Shown: positions 45,501-54,500 of the stretch, in pieces
How the letters are laid out: the number at the start of each line of letters is the position of its first letter
Position numbering within the stretch: position 1 is the stretch's first letter
Assembly (NCBI RefSeq): GCF_949628215.1
Contig: NC_134276.1
Span: 32,490,226 to 32,554,225 of the forward strand
Direction of reading: 5' to 3'
DNA length: 64,000 nucleotides
Source: Phalacrocorax aristotelis
Taxonomy: Eukaryota > Chordata > Aves > Suliformes > Phalacrocoracidae
The notes under the pieces: generated by a model
Told to the model about the DNA's origin: nothing
Seen by the model: the letters and a program-made list of their open reading frames with translations, nothing else
Database searches by the model: none
Translations under genes and position numbers: made by a program

Positions 45501-48500
45501 CCCAAGGGGAAGAGAAGGTCTCTGGATCTAAAAAGACAAAGACAAGGAAAGCAACAAGCACTGTGGCCACTCAAACCCCCATGACAGACACTGCAGCTAC
45601 TCCAACCCCAGTGCCAAGCGCTGCAGCTAAACCAGAGGACCAACCTGTGCCAGTATCAGTCACCCCTACAGTCGAGAAGAAATCTTTGAAGAGAAAGTCA
45701 ACTAATTTAGAAAGAGATTATGAGGAACCAGGGCCATCACAAGAAGAGCAGGAGGAAGAGGAAGAATGTGTACAAGAAATGGAAACTACCCGATCCCTAT
45801 CCTTGAGCGAGTTGCAGGATATACGGAAAGATTTTGGGCGTCATTCAGGTGAGCATGTGATCACCTGGCTGCTCCGATGCTGGGATAATGGGGCCAGTAG
45901 CCTGGAATTAGAGGGGAAGGAAGGCAAACAACTGGGATCCCTCTCTAGGGAAGGGGGCGTTGATAAAACAATTGGAAAAGGAACACAAGCCCTCAGCCTC
46001 TGGAGGCGACTCCTGTCCGGAGTGAGAGAAAGGTACCCCTTCAAAGAAGATATTGTATTTCGCCTAGGAAAATGGATGACCATGGAGAAAGGCATCCAGT
46101 ATCTAAGGGAATTAGCTGTGCTTGAGGTGATTTATGGTGACCTGGACGATCAATGGTCATCCAAAGATCCAGATGAAGCCGAGTGCACACGACCCATGTG
46201 GCGGAAGTTTGTACGGAGCGCACCATCCTCATATGCAAACTCATTGGCAGTGATGTCCTGGAAAGGTGACAGGACACGAACGGTGGCGGAGGTGACTGAT
46301 AGACTCCGGGAGTATGAAGCAAATCTCTCTTCCTCGCTCGTCTCTGCTGTTGAGAAACTATCCCAAGAGGTCCAGCAACTCAAAGAAGATAGGTCCTACT
46401 CCCCACCAGTACAGACCAGTATCTCAGCCATTAGGAGTAAGCGTCCTTTGGCTCAAGAGAAGTGATACACACGACAGGGCACCCTATGGTTTTACCTGCA
46501 TGACCACGGACAGAACAAGAACTAACAGTGCAGCAGTGATGGAACGAGGACTGACTTCAGCATGCAACAATCCAACACCACAAACAGCACCTCTCTGAAA
46601 GACTCTAACAATAGATGAAACCCAAAGTCATGGACTAAATGAACTCAATGGACACTTCACAGATATTTTACAGGGGTGGTCCATAGACTAGGGGAATGAT
46701 AAATGAAATCTGTATATCCTGTTAGAGGATGAGAAGGCGGGTAGGGATTATTGAAATTGTATTGGATAGTATGGGACCTGAGCATGATGTAAATGATATG
46801 GAATAAGGGGTGGATACTGTCATGGTTTTAGCTGGGATAGAGTTAATTTTCTTCACTCTAGCTGGCATAGTGCTGTGCTTGGAACATAGCATGAAAAAAA
46901 TGTTGAGATAACACACAGATGTGTTGGCTGTTGCTGGGTAGCGCTTGTACTAGTCAAGGACATGTCTAGCTTCCCATGCTCTGCTGGGTGCACAAGAAGC
47001 CGGGAGGGGAGGGGGCACAGCTAAGAGAGCGGATTCAAACTGACCAAAGGGATATTCCATATCATGTAATGTCATGCCCAGTATGGTAACGGGGAGGAGC
47101 TGGCCAGGGGAGGGAGGCAGCAATCGCGGCTCAGGGACGGGCAGCGTCGGTCGGCGGGTGGTGAGCGGCTGTATCGTTTGTGTTTCTGTGGGTTTTTTTC
47201 CCTTTTTTTTCCTTCCGCTTCCATTTTATATTAACGTTGTTGTCATTATTATAATAATCATTATTATAATTATTATTTTATTGTAATTATTAAACTGTGC
47301 TTAACCCACAAGTTCTTTTGCTCTTCCGATTCTCTTCCCCAACCCCAGGGGTGGGGGGGAGTGAGCAAGTGGCTGTGTGGTGTTTACTTGCCAGCTGGGG
47401 CTGAACCACGACACATTTCATGGAAAATAATAAACTAATGATGGGATGAGACTGTAGCATGGGCTTTGTCCAACCAGCCTTGATGTGCAGCTGCAGACCA
47501 ATGGTCACATCTGATCTTTAATATTTTTAATATCTACACTGGTCAGGATAGTGAACAAAGGTACACTAAAGGATACAACATCCACGGTTTACACCTGGAT
47601 CTTAACATATGTTGCCTTGGTCTTTTTTAATTTAGGGCATCTCTGTTCAACTCATTATGCTGAGCTGCTAGCCCAGTTCCTAGTATGGACCAGGAAAAGG
47701 CTCCTACGACCTTTCTAGCCCAGACAAGGGTGCCCAGCTTGCTCAGTTACTGTCCTGAGATATTATTTATTGTCCTTCTTTCACAAAAGCAAATTTCACA
47801 GTAAAATAAATTAGATGGGATTGAGACTTCACAATCACAATCACAATCACCAGTACTGCACCCAGAGAAACAACATAGATGAGTCCTGGAAACATGAATT
47901 ATGGTTTGGCCATGATGGAACTAAATAATGATGATGATGATAATAATAATCATCATCATCATCATCAAAAATGTGTTTATTTCTGTCCTCAGTCACAACT
48001 ATAAAACCTCAGTGACTATAACATTTGAAAGGAGATTGCAGGCGTTAGGGACAGATACAGCTGAACATACCCTGTGACCCACTGATAATCCCAGCCTTCG
48101 AGATTCCCTTGGAGAGAAATGCATTTGCCCTTTTCATGCTGCTCCAAATAATTACCAGCTGTGCTGTCACTTTGCCAGTACATGTCCCTGCAGCGTTTTT
48201 CAGAAGCAACAAGCTGAACATTTAGGTTCTCCATCCCCTTGATCTAATTTACGTGTTTTAAATTCAAATTTTATTTCTGTATCACTTCATGAAGTAACAT
48301 TTTAAAACCTGACATTAATACACAGCTGCACACACACATTAATATCACTAGCTCTCTCTAGCAAATCCTAGGCATTCTTTACAATGGGTCCACTCTTTGC
48401 CATTTAATTTTATCATTAAGATTGTAGAAAGATTGACATTTCTCATTTAGTCACAGAAAGTACATTGCCTGAGGAAAACGAGGAAGGATTTAAAATGAAA

Positions 48501-51500
48501 GAAGGAGGTTTAAGTAAGGCATAAAGGAAAAAAGATATTATTGAGGACTTAGTTTATTCTAATAGTAACAAAACCACTTATCTAGGTTAAAATTTATCCC
48601 TGTGTCGTGGACCAACAACCAGGTTAGGCATCACTAAAGCCTTGAAAATAGGCTGTGAGGCAAAATTAGCAATGTAGATCTTACTGGCTCTTGGCATACA
48701 AGTGTATTGAACTCACAATGCAACCAGAAGAAATAATGTTATGTACAGCTGCCATTTGAAATGTTACTTGTTATTTTTGTGCTTGCTTTATTTTATGCTA
48801 CTTTTGTGGTACGCTGGGTGGGAGGGGGGGTTCCTATCACTTATACAAGCAACAAAATCTCAAGCTTTCCTTTTAATAGGCATCAACTCTATCTCATAAC
48901 CACCTATTAATATTAAAGGACTGCACTGTATCTGATTGACTGTATCCATTCGATTCCTACCCTCTCCCTGGCACTTCTAACCAAAGAGCTACTTTGCTAT
49001 ATAGCAATTTCTGTGATGTGATGTGCCTCTACCAGGAGGTAGAGTGGTCTGATAATTGCACAATTATTTTACACGTGCCATCAGGTGCCTTTCTAGGAAG
49101 GTAAGAAAACCACAATTATGAATGCCTTTAATAAGTTTCCCCTGTGCTTTATAGGCAATCCATGTGCGTGAGAGAGATCAGACCATGACAACACTTCTGG
49201 AGCACTTTGATTTCTACGTCATGCCTGTGGTGAATGTGGATGGCTATGAGTACACGTGGAGCCATCCCTCTGTATGTAGAGCTTTTTTTGACAGGCTGTG
49301 ACATGTACTGATGTGCTATTTGTTGGATCTATCAGTGTGCATGCTTAGGGCATCATTTCCTTCCTGGAATCACACGCCCCAAACTCTTTATCTGTGCTTG
49401 GAATTTCTGCATCTCTGCCCTATTTAAACCACAGTACTGCAGCTAATTAATTGGCATTTGACCCACAGTACCTTTGTGTCTTCCAAGCTTCTGGAAATGC
49501 ATTTATAAATGACAGAATCTCATCCTGGGCTTTCAGTACTTCCAGATGTCATGGAACGCCTGTGTCAGCCTTCAGCAGCAAGGTTACAAATACTGGCACA
49601 GTCCAGCACAAGCTGAATAGCATGCTGCATCACATAGAGCACAGCCGATTACTCACTCTCTCCTCCTGCAAGGTAGCCCCGTTCTCTGAGTACTTTTTGT
49701 TTCAGATAAATGAAGATACAACAGGTGTCTTTTGTCCAGGATTTTATTTATTGGTTGGAAATTCCAAGCTGTTGAGATGGTTCTTTGAGTTTTAGATCCT
49801 TCACTCAAGTTTAAAAAAAAATAATCTCCTCCACTTTTTTACTCGCTCAATCTCCAACCCAGCTTGGCTCATATTTTGATAACTATGCATATACACCTCA
49901 ACCGCTGCACACCAAATTTCCAACTTTCCCCATGCTGTCAGTAATGCGTATGGAAAGGTTGGGCTTGGACTGCTGAACTCACACATCTGGCCAAACTGTG
50001 TGTCTTCTCCCCTTCTTCCACAGTCCAAATCCATTGAAATCAGACGAGATGTGTCCACTTATCCTACCCAATATTTCCTTTCCAGCCTCACTGGCAATCA
50101 GATTGCGGTTTTATAATCTTCCTTGGTTTTTTGCTTCTTCATTTGCCCATGACCTGTAGAGGCGCAAGTGGGAAGTCGCATTTAACTAACCAGTGAGATT
50201 GCTTTCCTCAGCTTTTTCCCTGAACATGGCTTGTGTGCCTCTTTCCATAGAATCGTCTGTGGAGAAAGAGCCGCTCATCGCATGGTAACAGCAAGTGCAT
50301 CGGTACTGACATGAACAGGAATTTTGATGCACAGTGGTGTGGTATGACATCATTTCCTTCCTATTGTACCCCTGCCTCACTTTTAGCCTTTAAAATTCTT
50401 TATTTTTAAGACATTTTCATTTACCATTTCACAAAGTTGATATAAAGACAAATGCAGCTGAATATCTGCCACGAACCAGTGAGCACTTCCCCAGCTTGGG
50501 ACACTTATTGCTGGACTCAGGATATTTCCTCCCCAGATGCCACACTGGGGACTAACCTCTTCCTAGTACAATGACAAGAGAGAGGGTCACTGTGACACAC
50601 CTGGTGCAGGCTGCTGGTGGGAAGGGGGAAAGAGGGAAGAGGTGGCCCTTCCCTAGCTGATGAAGACGTTTTGGCTCTCAGTGTTTGTTCTCAAGGCTAT
50701 ACCACATTTACTTACCTACAGGTACTTCAGCACTTGACAGGTTTTTAATAGTCTGCAGAATATCTATCTTAAAATGTTACCCTAGAGATCAGATCTGGCT
50801 TCACTCAGAACTGACACTAACATCCTGTACAACTTTCAGTCGTTTTAGTCCACTGCTAAACTGAGAATAAAAATGTTTGTTTACCATCCATGGCTATTAT
50901 ACAGAGAAAAACATACTTTTTAAAAAAAAAAGTAAGGCACAACACTATGAAGATGGGGACCAAATACATAGATTTAAAAAAATATTCAATATGAATATGT
51001 CCTAAAAAACAGGACTTGGAGAACTCTGAAGGAATAACAGCAAAAAAAACCTATGTGATACAGATAATGTAGTGCACGTAACATAATGTAGTGCATTCAA
51101 CCTGTCAAGCACTTTTGGTGTTAAACAACTTCTGAAGTGGAGGAATGATTGTACTTTACAAAGAGCAGAAGAATACAGATAGTTTAGAAGGTGCTTCCTC
51201 TCTACGTGATGTACACCACCTTACGGGGCAAAATCAGATCTTACTTGAGTAACAAGGGAAGTATTCATAGTGTTTTCAGCCACGCCACGCTCCTCTCTTA
51301 GACATGGTTGAAAACACAGAAGAAAGAAGCCTCAGCACCTTGCAGGGTCATTGGAGAGAAAAAACTGTACAGATGAATCTAAGCACCGAAGTCAGGTGCT
51401 TACAATAACTTAAACAGATGATTGTAAGGATGTCTCTAGGTTTCTACTTTTTGTAGTCATAGTCAGTAAAATGCTGAAAAACAAAATCCTATTTTTTGTA

Positions 51501-54500
51501 GTTAGCATAAAAATATTGTATATACTGATTCAGATACATCAGGAACTGATAGCAATGGTTGAACAGATTTGATCCAGAATATATTAACTGCAGAATCTCC
51601 ATTATTGCTGTAGCTGTGTGAAACACCAGGAGTTCAACAGGATCCTCAGAAGAACCAAGCTGGAGTTTTATCACTTTATAATATTGTTGTAATTCTTATT
51701 AGCTCTGTCAGTTGAATACAATAACACAACTGTGTTCATGCAAAATGACCACAAATTCATGGGAACCTGCAATTTTATCTTTATTCACATACTTTTAACC
51801 AGAGAAGAGTTCTTGTCAGGGGTGCCAAATGTTCAGGCTTCCACTGGCTTTAGATTTGCTTGCAAATACACTGTGTGCCACCGCAAAATTCCAGGTTTTA
51901 GATCTATGCATTTAATTAGAAATGTAACGCCATGTTTATCTGTTTTTCCTCTTTAGCAGCTCGGATAACAACTTTATGAACTTTATGAACAAAGCCCTCA
52001 TGGTTTTTATGAAAAGCAAAATATACTAAATGCATTGATACCTTATGCTTTTCTTTTATACTAATAAAAAGCAAAACTACTCCACTAAAAGCAGTGCACT
52101 AACTTGGAATTTGGTCTGTGGAACTAAATCTGATTGGAACGCAGACTTCAATTTTTCTCCACATTTTCCGTATCATTTCCTTAGCTGGCTGTTCTCAGTA
52201 TGATCAAGAATTTAGGAAAGCACACAGAACATTCATCCAAGATTGCCAGCCAACAGATTCCTCATTGCCTTTTTCCTTAGACAGTACTCATTTCTGTGCA
52301 AAACAGAACAGTGTAAAATTTTCATTTTGTCACTTTTGCATTGTTGCATATAGATGCCAGGAATTTTTTGTATTTTCATGTGTATGAATTTTCATGGACT
52401 GTCTGCAAAATCCCCCTTGAGTCAGAAACATTAAGGCTTATACATATATCCCAGAACATAAAGGTATCACAGCCCTCTCTGTCTCAGCACTCCTTGTTTC
52501 TGACCTCTCAGTCTGTATCTCCCAGACTCAGTGTCTCTGTCACCACTTCTTCCCACAGCCTGCTCTCTTCACTATATTATTTATGCTTGTTCTGCTGTGT
52601 CATACAAGGGTATAGGTCATCTGCGGATTTATTTTCAGCCACTCATATTTTAAAGTGGCTTGCAGTATCTGTGGAACAGTTGAATGCATGAAAATACAGG
52701 TTTATTCTTAATATCAACAGCCAGGTACCACCATATCACCTAGTCTTTCTGTCTATCACAACTACATTTCACCCAAGTACACCTGTATGGAGCCTTGCAA
52801 CTTTTAATTAACTAAAACATATATATACACCAAACTTTTAAAGTGTTTTGGGGGTCTATACATGGTCCCCACTGCTTTGTGGCATGCTATAGATCTTCCC
52901 TAGATACCACTGGCACCAGAAGATGTTTCCTTCTCTCCTGTATCATATGATAATAGCGTGCATTGCCTGTACAGGACTGCTACTCTGCAGATGTAACTGG
53001 CATTATTGATTTCTGGAAGATGGACATCTGTTAAAGTGTCCCAATGCCCAGTGATGAAGAAAGTCTTGTGGGTGTTGAAGTATTCAGTGAGCTTTATTTC
53101 TATATAAGATTCAAGGATAAAATGTCCACCTAAACTACAGACAGTAGCAGAGGAAAAAAATTTACAAAATTTATTAAAACATGAAAACATTTAACTCTGA
53201 AGATCCCGGCTGCATCCAGAAAGTTATTTGGTCTTATTCTGAAGATAGCAAAAATGGTAAATCCTAGTTGTCTTATTGGTGACTTGTTTCAGTGCCTAGT
53301 CTCCCTCATTCTTAAAAACCTGCATTTTGATTAGTTTTTCTTCAACTTCCAGTTGGCAGTTTGCTTTCCTCTGAGATTAAATAATCACTTAGAACTGCTT
53401 TTTTCCTGCAGTACTTCCAGATTTTAAGAAGGGATCTCACAATCTTGTTCTTGATAAATTTAAATGGAACATAGTCATCCTCTCCTCTAAGACTTTGTAT
53501 CCATTCTTTGATTAATTTTTTTTTTCTTCACCTTCTCCAATTTTTTCAAGAGTATAGTAGGTGAGAAATCCTAGTGGGCTCACGCCGGTTTCTACAAGCA
53601 TAAGAGTTCTTTCCATAGCATGGTGGAGTCCACGATTTCTTGAGTATTAGCATCATACTCTGCTTTTTCATTAGACGATCAGAAATGCGGAAGGGAAGTT
53701 AAGGAGTTACACTGTGTGCTTTTTTATTACAGGGAAAGGAGCATCTCCCTTAGAATGTCAGGAGACATACTGTGGACCCTACCCAGAGTCTGAGCCTGAA
53801 GTGAAAGCAGTGGCTCGCTTTGTCAGAGATCACAAAGACATCATTAAAGCCTACATAACCATGCACTCTTACTCCCAGATGGTATTGTTTCCATATTCTT
53901 ACACTATGGACAAAAGCAAAGACCATGATGAGCTGGTAAGTCTTCCCATCTCCTGAAGTTTCACATTTATTTCAGAACATCTTACCCTGCTTGTTTAGGC
54001 TTGTAATGCAGGAGTCACAGTGCTCTGAGGATCAAGAAATGAGATATCTGTTGATGTTCTTAAGAACTTGAAGTCTGGGCTGGTCTAGCAGTGTGTAAGT
54101 CAGCAAGCTTCTTCTGAAGACTATGGAAAAATGAAAATATTTGTTCCAGACCGATAACACGTCAACAACCCCTGACATGTTGAAGGTGCTGCTAAAAGAG
54201 CAGAGTCTGTTTTTTGGACACCTTGAAAAGATATTTGTGCAAATCCCTGATCATGTTGTACGGTTTACACAAATGCTGAAATTACTTGGATGTATAACTC
54301 TGAAAAATACCACCCACATACGTAACCAATGAGGTATTCTGGTGGACACTTGCCATTTTTATTAATGTTTTTGCTAGGGATACTTACTTAAAATAGTCTA
54401 CTGGTAGGATGGAAAACATATACTGCTTATGCACGTTCCTGAGCCAACAAATCACATGGTAAAAACTCTCGTAGAAGACAGACATAGTTCAGAACACAAA

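Larger units (their letters stand above)
44141..47413 (+). mobile_element. ERV-2: gag-only ERVL-like element, sense in CPB2 intron 6
   Basis: Two LTRs of about 600 bp flank a short interior holding a primer site, gag and a 3' non-coding region with polypurine tract, but no protease, RT or integrase. Compared with ERV-1, sequence similarity runs through gag to about 46505 and resumes at about 46515 with the post-integrase region, so some 3.5 kb is missing. The LTRs differ from each other at about 15 positions plus small indels. Flanks CCAGT and CATTT do not form a target duplication. It would need proteins from a related full-length element to move. Confidence 0.93.
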
